Shown: positions 46,639 to 57,649 of the stretch, piece after piece
Layout: the number at the start of each line of letters is the position of its first letter
Numbering within the stretch: the first letter of the stretch is position 1
NCBI RefSeq assembly: GCF_954871325.1
Contig: NC_088775.1
Coordinates: 50,321,561 to 50,385,560, forward strand
Direction: 5' to 3'
DNA from: Gordionus sp. m RMFG-2023
Taxonomy: Eukaryota > Nematomorpha > Gordioida > Chordodea > Parachordodidae
Length of the DNA stretch: 64,000 nt
Position numbers and translations under genes: made by a program
Notes under the pieces: generated by a model
What the model was told of the DNA's origin: nothing
What the model saw: only the letters and a program-made list of their open reading frames with translations
Database searches by the model: none

Positions 46639-47759
46639 TAATTATAGTGTAAGTTACCTGAGCCCTGTGCTTAAAAATCCTTCAGTTATCCTTCATAGTA
46701 AAATATTCGTCCTCTTTTTAAGAGTTTTCATCCTCTTTAATTTATTTTAATATTTGATATGCATTGACCATAATTGACGTTTAAGGGACTTGAAAGGCTA
46801 GAAGTAGTTTGCCATTTTAATATATTACACTTCATTAAGAAAATTGGTATTTTAATTAATCCTCTTCATATAAGAATATTCGTCCTCTTTCAATTTTTTT
46901 AAAATATATTCTAATTAATGTCCAGGTATCATCGCATAATAAGCAGGAATTAGTTTGCAATTTCTATAATTTATTTTAATTGTTTAATTAATTGAATCTC
47001 GCTAACTGACTTACCATTTTCAAGAAGAGATTGAGAAGAATTATCACGGGAACTGACTTCACCAAAACTAGTGTCTTTTTGCCGGGGAATAAAAAAGGAT
47101 ATTGTTTCTTGTTTTTTCATTTAATTGTAAATGAGTGAATGGATTTTTTATAACTAATATTTTTATGAGTATTTTCTTGTTTTTTCATTTTGTAAATGAG
47201 TGAATGGATATCTTATAACTAATATTTTTATGAGTATTTTCTTGTTTATTGGCGAATTAAAATTTTAATAACTAGAATTTTGTTTTTTAGTTAGGCTTGG
47301 GGGCCAAATTCCCTCTCCCCCTTCCGGGATCCTTCATGGCTACGGGCCCGGTCATTACTCTAAAAAAATAGGTTGACATGTTATAATAATATAGAAACAG
47401 ATTTTTTTTGTGGGAATTTGAGGCTAATTTTTTTTAAAGTTCCTTCCGTTGAATTTTTTTAAAGTTTATAGCCCTTATAAATTTATTTTCTTTTATTTAG
47501 CATGTGCCAATAATTTTAAAATTAATTTTTTAAGATAAATTAACAATTACTTAACTTGATCTTCACTGTATATGGTCACTGAATCAAAAGAAACAATAAT
47601 TATAAACTTATTATCAATAATTGACAATACTGTAACAATTGTGTAGTCCCCTATGCAAATATTTCCCATGGCCGCAGTAAAAATGAACATTATTTTTTGG
47701 ATCTTCCAATATGATTTTTCAACCGATTTCGGATTTTTTAAATTTTTTGTAACCTGGTT
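46639..47759. other. INTS4 intron between hAT and Ginger 2
   Basis: No gene recognised. A ~75 bp direct duplication occurs at 47105-47250 (TTTCTTGTTTTTTCATTT and AAATGAGTGAATGGAT twice), and a loose ~170 bp repeat at 46695 and 46860 (ATATTCGTCCTCTTT). The open frame at 47547-47804 is partly Ginger terminus and I do not support it. Confidence 0.4.
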
Positions 47760-48331
47760 CCGGTGTAACGTGTGAAAGTGATCTGTGAGATTTCGAAATC
47801 TCACGCAATCACTTTCACACGGATGGGTTGTGAGATTTTGATGATAATGGCCCCCAATGTTTTTGAAGCGATAAATCTAAAGCAAAAATTTTCATGACAT
47901 GAATTTAAATGATAATATAATATAGAGACAATAATGGTATAAAACCTAACTGTTAAATTATAATCTATGTTTTAAAATATTATTTTAATAATGCTTTGCA
48001 AGATATATATCGTTTCATTTTAAGAACTCTTTATTTTTTTAAGGTCATTAAGTCGAATAATGAGAGCTGTAAAATCAAGGAACATCATTAAAGTTAAGGA
48101 TATAAAATACAATATAGAGACAATAATGGTATCACACCTAACTATTTAATAATCTATGTTTTAAAATAATATTTTAGTAATGCTTTGTAAAATATATATT
48201 GTTTCATTTCAAGAGCTCATCTTTATTTTAACATCATTAAAGTTAACAATATAATAAAATTTCTCTTTTTGATACATATAAATTTAATTAAAAAGTAGAT
48301 TATATATAACAAATAAAATTAAGAATTACAA

Positions 48332-48407
48332 GGTGTGGTGGGTAGTCTAGTTAGTAATAATTACATACCTATCCTCAAAATGCGGGTTCAAATCCATGTA
48401 GCGTACA
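48332..48407 (+). repeat. tRNA-derived SINE or tRNA relic
   Basis: GGTGTGGTGGGTAGTCTAG resembles a tRNA 5' half with an A box, and GCGGGTTCAAATCC matches the B box (GGTTCAAATCC); the spacing is near normal for a tRNA. No convincing acceptor stem closes, so it is a relic or a SINE head inside Ginger 2. Confidence 0.4.
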
Positions 48408-49469
48408 TTTTTTATTTATATTGTTTTTTTTATCTATCTTATCTAAATAGTCGCCGCCTCTCTATAGTTTTAAATTTATATTTTTAGTCTGCATATCATA
48501 CCAAATAGTGTGTGATAAGATATGCAGATTAGAGGTCTGTAATGGGCGGGTTTTTAGCGAAAAGATTTATTTAACCTGCCCTCGCTCTCACTTATAATTT
48601 TTTTTATATATATTTTGTTTTAAAATTATTTTATGGCTGGTTTGGCTCTTTATTTATTTTAATGTATTTTTAATTAAACATATAATATGGAATATTATGA
48701 AAAACTATTTACTGTTCTGCTCATTTCGCCTGAAAAATATCAAATTCTCCCAAATTTTTTAACCCTCTCGCCCAATGTTGAAAATATTTTTTTTAAAGTA
48801 CGGGCGAACTAGTTCAGATTATTGATAGGAGACTCCAATCTATATCATATTTAAAGTTTAGCAATATTTAGGTAGGGAAGAGATCCTTACTAACATGCTA
48901 ATTTACACAACATGAAATTTATAAAATAACCAAATACTCCGATCCCATGATATTTCTTATACAAAGTACATCTTCTCGATAGACATTAATTTAGACAAAG
49001 CTCATATATGACAGAAAATTTACTAGAGGCAAACCGCCTTTTCTACCCAACCCTCTAAAAATCACGCAAAGAAACAGTAAGATAAATTCTTAGCCTAAAT
49101 GGCTTAGTCGTAATGCTTATTTTGTTTACCTAATATAATGTTTTAAAAATAATCCATCTCTATATTATTTTGTACTGAATTGGGTCACCAATATTAGATA
49201 AAACTTTATTTGGTATAAGAAAATAGACGAAGAACTTTATTGATATAAATATTTATACATAATTTTAAATTTAATAAAAGCATAATGGAAAAATATAATT
49301 ATTATCATATTTTGCATATCAGAATGTAATTGAATATTATTTATAAACTACAACTTTCATAAAAAATATATATATAAGGCGATAAGTTATAATATGAATG
49401 AAATATATTTATATATTTTTATATAAAAAATTTTTTTAAATAAAAATAATAAATAGTGATTAGATGGAA

Positions 49470-50099
49470 GATAAATCGCAATCTAAAACATTTTCAAAAT
49501 GACTCCCCCCATTTTTTATATAAATAAAATTATTATTAAATATTTTTATATTGTCGCGAATATAAAATGGGTCATATCGGGCCCATACAAAATTATCATT
49601 ATATTTTATATAAGTAAAAATAGCCGTTTTAACATTGTGGCCATCGCCCTGACTTCTGTGTCAGAAGCCCATATCTACTGTGTCATTACATTATTAAAGA
49701 CATGTTTGTGTCTATTTTTTTGTTCGTGTCGTGAAGATAATTTTCAATTACCTTTCCCATCTCGGATGTTAGCTTAAATTGTGCCAACCATTGCCTGAGA
49801 ATATCATGGGAATTTTGAGCTCCAGTAAGCTCTACACTAATCGCCCTAAATTATATAAAGTAGAATAAAATGAAATTTTATATTAATATGTTTTACCTAT
49901 AAAAACAATTCCCATCACCTTCAATTTGCACCAGGATGGTGGGTTCACCAAGTTGTTTCTCATAGTCTACATCCCGACAACGTTTGGGAGGCTTTAGACC
50001 ATATATTTTAGCATGAAATTTTTTCCATACCTTTGTTGTAGGAAAAAAAAATCTAGGGATATTTTCTAATTTATTTATTATCAAAATATCATCATCCAA
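49470..50099 (-). pseudogene. Ginger 2 OTU cysteine-protease domain
   Basis: The first exon (50099 to about 49899) runs DDDILIINKLENIPRFFF to IEGDGNCFYR, with the catalytic Cys in DGNC; a GT donor follows. The second exon, from about 49848, gives AISVELTGAQNSHDILRQWL, then a frame change, ASDTEVRAMATML, VWARYDPFYIRDN and finally IKNGGSHFENVL with the catalytic His near 49490. It differs from copy 1 at scattered positions and is broken at different places, so the two copies decayed independently. Confidence 0.68.
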
Positions 50100-50159
50100 T
50101 TCTGTATACGTAATAAATTAAAAAATAAATCAAATATATATCAGAAATAACATTACCTA

Positions 50160-51720
50160 TGGGAGTATTTGGATGGATAAAATCCCTGTCAAGCTGAATA
50201 TTTTTATCTTCAAACTCAACATTTTGGGAACCACTATATATAAGTAACACACGTGCTGCTTTATTTTCAAAAAAATAATTCAAATATATCCTATATACAA
50301 TACCTCTGGGAGACTTTGGATCAACAAACTCCGTAGCAAGTGGATTAATTTCATCATAAAGGCCATTTTGGGAACTACTATCTAAAGGCAATGCATTAAT
50401 TATAATAAAAACATTAAAAATAATTATAAGGCTATTATTCAAAAAATAATTATAAGATTATCATTCAAAAGATAATTCAAATATATATCCTAAATACAAT
50501 ACCTCTGGAAGAGTTTGGATCAACAAACTCCGTAGCAAGTGGAATAATTTCATCATAAAGGCCATTTTGGGAACTACTATCTAAAGGCAATGCATTAATT
50601 ATAATAAAAACACTAAAAATAATTATAAGGCTATTATTCAAAAAATAATTATAAGATTATCATTCAAAAGATAATTCAAATATATATCTACAATACCTCT
50701 GGGAGAGTTTGGATCAACAAACTCCGTAGCAAGTGGGATAATTTCATCATAAAGGCCATTTTGGGAACTACTATCTAAAGGCAATGCATTAATTATAATA
50801 AAAACATTAAAAATAATTATAAGGCTATTATTCAAAAATAATTATAAGGTTATCATTCAAAAGATAATTCAAATATATATCCTAAATACAATACCTCTGG
50901 AAGAGTTTGGATCAACAAACTCCGTAGCAAGTGGGATAATTTCATCATAAAGGCCATTTTGGGAACTACTATCTAAAGGCAATGCATTAATTATAATAAA
51001 AACACTAAAAATAATTATAAGGCTATTATTCAAAAAATAATTATAAGATTATCATTCAAAAGATAATTCAAATATATATCTACAATACCTCTGGGAGAGT
51101 TTGGATCAACAAACTCCGTAGCAAGTGGGATAATTTCATCATAAAGGCCATTTTGGGAACTACTATCTAAAGGCAATGCATTAATTATAATAAAAACATT
51201 AAAAATAATTATAAGGCTATTATTCAAAAATAATTATAAGGTTATCATTCAAAAGATAATTCAAATATATATCCTAAATACAATACCTCTGGAAGAGTTT
51301 GGATCAACAAACTCCGTAGCAAGTGGGATAATTTCATCATAAAGGCCATTTTGGGAACTACTATCTAAAGGCAATGCATTAATTATAATAAAAACACTAA
51401 AAATAATTATAAGGCTATTATTCAAAAAATAATTATAAGATTATCATTCAAAAGATAATTCAAATATATATCTACAATACCTCTGGGAGAGTTTGGATCA
51501 ACAAACTCCGTAGCAAGTGGGATAATTTCATCATAAAGGCCATTTTGGGAACTACTATCTAAAGGCAATGCATTAATTATAATAAAAACACTAAAAATAA
51601 TTATAAGGCTATTATTCAAAAAATAATTATAAGATTATCATTCAAAAGATAATTCAAATATATATCTACAATACCTCTGGGAGACTTTGGATCAACAAAC
51701 TCTCTAGCAAGAACCAAACC
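50160..51720 (-). repeat. Tandem array of about eight duplicated coding exons (Ginger 2)
   Basis: Seven near-identical units plus one diverged unit (about 50160-50245) and one truncated unit (51673-51715). Each ~196 bp unit has an AG acceptor (TGCCTTTAG), a 78 nt exon coding SSSQNGLYDEIIPLA then TEFVDPNSPR, and a GT donor (CAGAG|GTATTG). The exons are phase 1 at both ends, so any number can be spliced in frame. Units alternate between two intron types, giving a 392 bp higher-order period (starts at 50638, 51030, 51422). High identity points to recent expansion. It lies between the integrase and OTU exons, as the three-unit version does in copy 1. Confidence 0.82.
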
Positions 51721-52300
51721 ATTTGCTTGTGGGTGGTAGGCTGAGGTTACTCTTTGGACAATCCCACAATATTTATGCCTTGATCATTTATCTGAATCTT
51801 TAATAAATATATATTTTAGTTTTATTAAATTTAAAAAAATATATATTAATATAATAAAATTCAGTTAAAATTGGTATTTTTATTTTATTACTTCATAGCA
51901 TTGGTGGGTGTTGACAATGATGTATAAGGCTTTTACAACAGATTTAGCTGTTTTGAAAAATAGCATATGGCACATAAAATATATTTGTATTTTTCCTTGG
52001 ATTCTGGCATCTGGATTAAATCGATGCCAATTTGATACCAAGACTATGGCACAACTTTATTATTGTGCAAAACATTTGAGGTTTTATCAAAACGACTGCT
52101 TGATTTTTGACAAACCTCACAGAATTTGATAAACTCTCTAACACTTTTATTGCTCCCCAACCAATAAAAGCTTAAAAAATATAATTAAAAGAATATTGCA
52201 AATTTTTACTTTTCAGCTATTATTTGATTAGTTTTATTAATCCCCAGATGCCCTCCCATAGCAATACCTGCAACTGTAGATACACCCCCCTCATGCATTG
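51713..52300 (-). pseudogene. Ginger 2 integrase-like transposase, internally deleted
   Basis: On the minus strand: a zinc-finger half with LGINKTNQIIA (about 52230), then FYWLGSNKSVREF and CEVCQKSSSRF (52165-52085). The first Asp region IGIDLIQMPESKEKYKYIL follows (about 52030-51970), which keeps residues missing in copy 1. A last piece reads KYCGIVQRVTSAYHPQANGL (about 51775-51717). The second Asp block and the whole C-terminus are missing, so the protein is dead. Confidence 0.65.
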
Positions 52301-53298
52301 TTTTAATTATTTTTTTTGTTCATGTTCTGTCAGTATAACTTTTCTTTCTTCTAAATATCATTAAATTATATATATAATAATATTTGTGATGCAGAAAAAA
52401 TATATATAATCAATGGCTAGAAGAATAAACTGCACTTAATACCTAACTTTAATAAATTAATTATGCAATCATTTATAAGCCCAATATACATTATAATAAA
52501 AGTATCTAACATTTACTTTTCATCTTTATGTGATAATCTAAATTAAATTTTAGTTGTAAAATAGCATTTAATAATGCCTATATGTAAAATTTTATCAAAT
52601 GTTCTTACATATATATATATTATATACAGTTACATTTACAGCTATAATTAATTTTAGATGAAAAAAAGATAATAATCAATGGCCTGAGCATTTTTCAATG
52701 TTAAAAAATAATATATTGTATTAAACTTATAATGGCTAATTATAATAAATTAATCATGACATATCTAAAATTACTTTCATAGAATAATTGATTTTCTATA
52801 ATCTTGAAGGCGGTGCACTGGAACTTTAGAACATTTTAGGAAGTCATATATATCATTATAATTTGAGCTAAAATATTTCTGAAATAAAAAATATATTGTT
52901 AAAAATTTACTTCATAATGAAAAAGAATTTCAAATTAAATTGTATTATATATAAATATTTCTAATTTGACAGCCTCATTCAAATCTGACGTTTTAAAAGT
53001 ATATTTAAATTAATAATGCGAGATTTTAAAAATATCTATGAGATTTTGAAATATTGAATAACCGTGAGATTTTGATGATTTAAATGGCCTAAAAATGTAT
53101 TTGAAGCGATAAAAATCAAAATCTCATGATATCACTTTCACACGGTGTCAGCCGTGAGATTTTGATGGTGTGAGAATTCGAAATCTCATGGTAATCACTT
53201 TCACACGTTACACCGGGCCTGCAGGTCTCTGATATATTTATATAACTATAATAAAATTAAAATATATAATTTATAATTATTTTTATTTTGTTCTTAAG

Positions 53299-53474
53299 AT
53301 CCAGCTTATGTGGAAATGAGCATCGTTTTATCTGTTGACTTATTACTCGAAAATTCTGATATCATCAACGAAATGTGCATAGGAGACCTATGGTATGATT
53401 TTGTCACGATTAGCAATAATGTTAAATTTTACATTCAACCACGACAAATGTCAGGGAATAATATTTTTATTTAA
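53299..53474 (+). CDS. INTS4: INTS4 last exon with stop codon
   Basis: The acceptor TTCTTAAG|ATCCAG completes the codon split at 35758 (G+AT = Asp), giving SWT-D-PAYVEMSIVLSVDLLLE. The end NNVKFYIQPRQMSGNN corresponds to the extreme C-terminus of vertebrate INTS4 (KPVKVYIMPKPARR), and VEMSIVLSVD to its QVEVRLLLAY strand. The stop TAA is at 53472-53474. With this exon the seven exons total 1836 nt, divisible by three. The intron before it is 17,540 nt and contains Ginger copy 2, whose right terminus lies only about 80 nt upstream of the acceptor. Confidence 0.85.
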
Positions 53475-53764
53475 AAACTAAATGACTTTATACTTTCATA
53501 AAAATTTGATTATGTTTTACACTTATGTCAAATTATATATTTATACAGACTAATAAATTTGATTACACAATCAAAAAATTTGATTACACAATCAAATATA
53601 TATCATTATAATTAATCCATTATTTTCATACATGATCATGAACGTTTAATATACATATACAACCTCACTTAATTGATATGCGATAACTCATATTTCTTAG
53701 CTTATTTAAAATTTTAGTAAGAATCCTGAACACTCAATTTATTTAACAAAACCTTTATTATTAT
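53475..53764. other. INTS4 3' untranslated region and downstream spacer
   Basis: Begins after the INTS4 stop. AATAAA-like signals are too common in this composition to pick one. The next hAT starts at 53765. Confidence 0.4.
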
Positions 53765-55759
53765 CAGGGTTGTGTATTTGGCCGGTCAAATACGATTTGG
53801 TCAATTGACCGATATTTGATGGTCAAATTCAAATTTAAATGTTTTTTACGTCAATGTTAACATTATTTTGTATATATATAATATTATAATGAATCTATCA
53901 TATTTTTTAAATTCATTCCATAGTTAATGTTTCGCTCTCCGTGGCAGAGTCTTGTTCCGATTCATATTCAATATTATTATTTTCTTTAATATTTTTAATC
54001 AATCTTAAGTTATGATATACTTACCAATTTTCCTGTTGTAGAAGTCTTCAATCGATTTCTGTTTTTCGTATGAACATTGCCCCAAAACGACCATTTTCTT
54101 TCTGGAAAAGAAGTTGAATTAGGAAATGTTAGTAAAATATTCATACTTCTCTTAATGAGCAAGGTAGATAAAGGGCATTACATCAACTTAAGGTCCACAT
54201 ATTTTGGCTATTGAATATGCCGCTTTTACTTCTGAAATTTATTAAATCACTTAAAATATTTTTATCACCACTTTGTAAAATACCTATAACTGAAGTCGTT
54301 CAATCATTCAAAATCGTAAAAGAATAACTGCCAAGTATGCGATGCACAACCATAACATTGTATATAATTATAAATAAATTCCAATTTTTAGAATTCTCCA
54401 GGCTGCTTTCATGTTAGCGGCATTATTAGTAACTAAAGAATATACTTTTATCGGATTCAATTCATGAATTATATTTTTAAATTTCTGGGCAATATAATCT
54501 GCCATATGGCGATTTTCCTCAGTATTTAAAAATTTGTAGAATACTGGAACAGGCGTCATCACCATAAAATGAATAATACTCTCGTTTCTGATGTCCAACT
54601 ATCTTTTACAACTAATAAGTGAGAAGCTCTATCCATTATATCTGCAACTCTCGCCTCCATATCTCCTGACGCCTTGTCTAGAAGATATCCAGCCAGTTAC
54701 CTTCACATGGGTAAAGTGTGAATAGAACGTATTTTTTTAAAAATTCTTGGATGTAAGATTTTCAGTGATGTGGAAAGGTAAATTCTTCGCATATACAGTC
54801 AAACAATTGATCCAGCTCATTTTTTTCTTTGGGATTCATTCAATCTATGAAACCGTTTATAAAAGATTAAGATATACATTTAATCGCCTTTCTTGTAGAT
54901 TGATCAGAGATAATGGAATCAAATTCTCTTGAGTCATAAGGCAAAATATTGTCAATTTGATAATTATTCTTATTAATTTCACCCGATTCTTCAATAGAGC
55001 TAGAAGTATTATAAATTATATTTGTGTGATTTTTTTTTCTATGTTGATATTTGGGAATTTGAATAAAAATTTTCCTTAATTATGACAGGGCACATAGTAC
55101 AGCTGCTTAGTAAATGCTTGACCATTCTATCAACCTAGGTAATATAGGACATCTTACAAAATCTGCATACCGCTTTAACTGATTTACTATCGCGTACCTC
55201 TTTAAAATGTTTCCAAACTTGATGCTTTGGTTTGACCATAATTCCTAATATATTAAAATTTAACTATAGAAGATTTTGATTATTGTAAAATTAATAAATC
55301 TTAATTTTTTTTTAATTATCTACCAATTATTTCAATATCAATATGGCTTAATATTATAATATTATATTACTTTTTACCAGAATTTTATAAATTCTTAACT
55401 AAAAAGATAATTATAAATTCAAATGTAGTGGAAGTAAAATAAATGAGAATTATCGGCTAAATATTAAATAAAATTTAAATTTATTAAAAAATAAACCATG
55501 ACTTAGTTAAATTATTATATTTATTTATTTTAGTAATAAAAAAATTCTTTTGTTTTTATTTTGTAAATTTTTTAAATTTTATTATAAAATTATAATTAAA
55601 ACGATTCCTTCATGATACAAATATATTTTTAAATAAATTGTAACCTAATAATATTGATACATGCTTAATATGCATACTAGGTAATTATATCAAAATATTC
55701 ATTCGGCAATAATATTTTAGAGTATTTGAGCTGTCAAATACTCCTCCGTGCCAACCCTG
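53765..55759 (-). mobile_element. hAT transposon just downstream of INTS4
   Basis: Left CAGGGTTGTGTATTTGGCC, right, inverted, CAGGGTTGGCACGGAGGAG then GTATTTGACAGCTCAAATAC; the two ends share CAGGGTTG and a GTATTTG motif. Flanks ATTATTAT and ATTATATA share the first five bases, a plausible eroded 8 bp duplication. The transposase remains are on the minus strand. It is the fuller member of the family also present at 39539. Confidence 0.75.
54368..55245 (-). pseudogene. hAT transposase with BED finger, decayed
   Basis: Starting on the minus strand near 55245: MVKPKHQVWKHFKEVRD, then AVCRFCKMSY and DRMVKHLLSSC, a BED-type zinc finger with its C-x2-C and H-x-C ligands and one internal stop. Near 54598-54368 comes a DUF659-like catalytic block: MDIRNESIIHFMVMTPVPVF, then YSLVTNNAANMKAAW, with the Asp of the usual TDNAANM changed to Asn. 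The parts between are scrambled by stops. The C-terminal dimerisation block is not clear. Confidence 0.7.
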
Positions 55760-56690
55760 ATTATATAACAAAAAATATATAAATAAAAATTAATATAAAT
55801 TATGATTTTTATTATTTCGCACAGAATAAAAACTTAAATACTCAATTTTTTTTTACTTAATTGCAAAAATACTTAAAGCAAAAGATTTATACTAAATTAC
55901 ACAGTTATTTTTCTTAAAATCAAAGACGATTTTTCAATGTAAAAATTATGATTATATCAGAATTTTTTTATTGAATATCTCAGAAGAAATACTAAATCGC
56001 TCAGAAATTTTTTCTATATAAAGTATTTTTTTTTAATTAAAATTATTTAAATGTATTGTTGAGTTTTATTAATCAAGGTCTAGGTCATGGATTTGGGGGG
56101 GGGGGGGGGGGGTGCAATTTTTATAACATAATACTTGTCATGGGTATTTAATTAAAACTAATAAAAAATAAATTGATTATCAAGGTAGGGGAGGGGGGCA
56201 TTTTTTTTAACATAATATCTTCTCATCGGTATCAAATGAAACCTAATTAAAATTGTTTGATTACATTGATACTCAACACTCAGCGTCACCATGGTAGATG
56301 AATTGATTAAAATGATGCTCATCTCTTCAGAAAGGGTATGGTAATATTAGGGGTTAAAAATACCCTAACATTCATCGATATAAATATGAAAAATAAGGAG
56401 ACTGGTTGTAGCTCATCATTCTACATTTTCAATGCGGTAGGGTTATTTCGCTTAATATTTCGAAAAGGATCAATTGATTAATTGATAATTAAAACTATTA
56501 TGTGGGGTGGAGAAGCTAAAAAAATTTAGTATAATATTTTGATATTATATTATAAAGGCTAATATAAAGATCTATTGATAAAATTGTAATTTTTACTCAT
56601 CACTATATCTTTAGGGGCATTCTGACTTCTAACTCAAACTTGGGTATTATCAATGTTTTTACTACATGATAAAAATTTTTATAATATAAT
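55760..56690. other. AT-rich spacer downstream of INTS4
   Basis: No gene seen. It contains the 18 nt G run at 56095-56112. Confidence 0.4.
56095..56112. repeat. Run of 18 G
   Basis: GGATTT is followed by 18 consecutive G and then TGCAAT. A second short G-rich spot (GGGGAGGGGGG) lies near 56190. Homopolymer length may be imprecise in the assembly. Confidence 0.85.
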
Positions 56691-56691
56691 T

Positions 56692-57330
56692 AGGGGAAGA
56701 TGGGGCTATTCGAACTGATTTTTGCAAAATCGGCTATAGCTCCTGTGTTTTTTAGATAATATTAAAAAACAATACATGAATAGATGCCTAAAACTGGTGC
56801 CTTATAAAATATTTTAAGAATATAATCATATTTTTGAAATTTTATTTTTTATAAAAGTGAAAATTTTGTCCAACAAGCCCCAGTAACGGGGTTAGGCAAA
56901 CCACTTTAAGGGGCTTCCTAAACCATTAGTTTTTTAGGCTATAATCAATTGAAATGCATTTTTATTTATTAGTAATGATACGTATGGAATAATTTTATTG
57001 TTAAAATATTATAATACTTATAAATTGAAACTAATTATATATAAAAATTGAAACTTATTTTTGGTTAATTAAGTAAACATTTTGGAGATATAAAAAATTT
57101 ATCGAAGTTTAAACATGTACCATGTGTCCACATCCTTGGTACATTTTGCATTGGTACCTTAGCCGTTATGATGTTTTATATAATCTAGCTTACAACAAAG
57201 ACAAATATCTTTGTGAAAAATTTTTTTTACTATTTTTTTCTAGCAAATACTTCAATTTCTTGATATCTCTTGTAATATCTCATAAAATTTGATCTAGGAA
57301 TACCTAAAATAAACATGCCAAATAAAATAA
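56692..57330 (-). mobile_element. Possible remnant of a pogo/psq-type transposon
   Basis: The start TTAGGGGAAGATGGGGCTA and an internal AAGGGGCTTCCTAAACC are reminiscent of Tc1/pogo-type termini. A minus-strand stretch near 57320-57250 reads GIPRSNFMRYYKRYQEIEVF, like the helix-turn-helix of psq domains. A Cys pair, CLCCKLDYIKHH, follows near 57190. Evidence is thin and no catalytic domain is visible. Confidence 0.25.
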
Positions 57331-57434
57331 AATATTAGATGATATTAATTATAACTTAAATATTAATGCAATAATATTTTACTTCATCATAATTTTAATC
57401 CATCATAATTTTAATCCATCATATGTTAAAATTA

Positions 57435-57610
57435 GTGTAAATTAATGTATTAGTCGACTAATTTAGTCGACAAAGAACTAATTAAGTCGACTAAAAGAAC
57501 TAATTAAGTCGACTAAAGTAGTCGACCCTTTTAGTCAGCTTAGTCGACTAATCAAATTTTTGAGCCGAAACGAATCTGTATAACTGTATAATCGGGGTTA
57601 GTGTGGCTAA
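57435..57610. repeat. GTCGAC-rich inverted motifs
   Basis: TTAGTCGACTAATTTAGTCG and AATTAAGTCGACTAAAAGAA recur several times, giving local palindromes. Together with GAGCCGAAACG this resembles the GC-richer terminal part of the fold-back family (compare 45840-45990). Confidence 0.5.
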
Positions 57611-57649
57611 TTAGTCTAGGATTACTTGAGATATCATAGAAGATGAACT

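Larger units (their letters stand above)
47760..53216 (-). mobile_element. Ginger-type DNA transposon, copy 2
   Basis: Both ends read CCGGTGTAACGTGTGAAAG inward, followed by palindromic TGAGATTTCGAAATCTCA (left) or ATGAGATTTCGAATTCTCA (right). The TIRs are clearer than in copy 1. The minus-strand interior keeps the H2C2 and integrase blocks (52300-51713), an expanded exon array (51720-50160) and the OTU exons (50099-49470). Relative to copy 1 it has lost the integrase C-terminus with the GPY motif: the array is joined directly to the catalytic-Glu region near 51715. No clean target duplication was found; the right flank is a GGCC-rich MITE end (GGGCCTGCAGGTCTCTG). Confidence 0.78.

Noticed and set aside
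47547-47804. 85-codon minus-strand frame
   Set aside because: Its start lies inside the Ginger 2 terminus and the peptide resembles no family I know.
50092-51619. Repeated small proteins with a signal-peptide-like start
   Set aside because: The hydrophobic start (IIIFNVFIIINALP) is the translated intron before each exon; the 78 nt exon with splice sites explains the repeats better.
54747-54932. 61-codon + strand frame
   Set aside because: Antisense to the decayed hAT transposase; no independent support.
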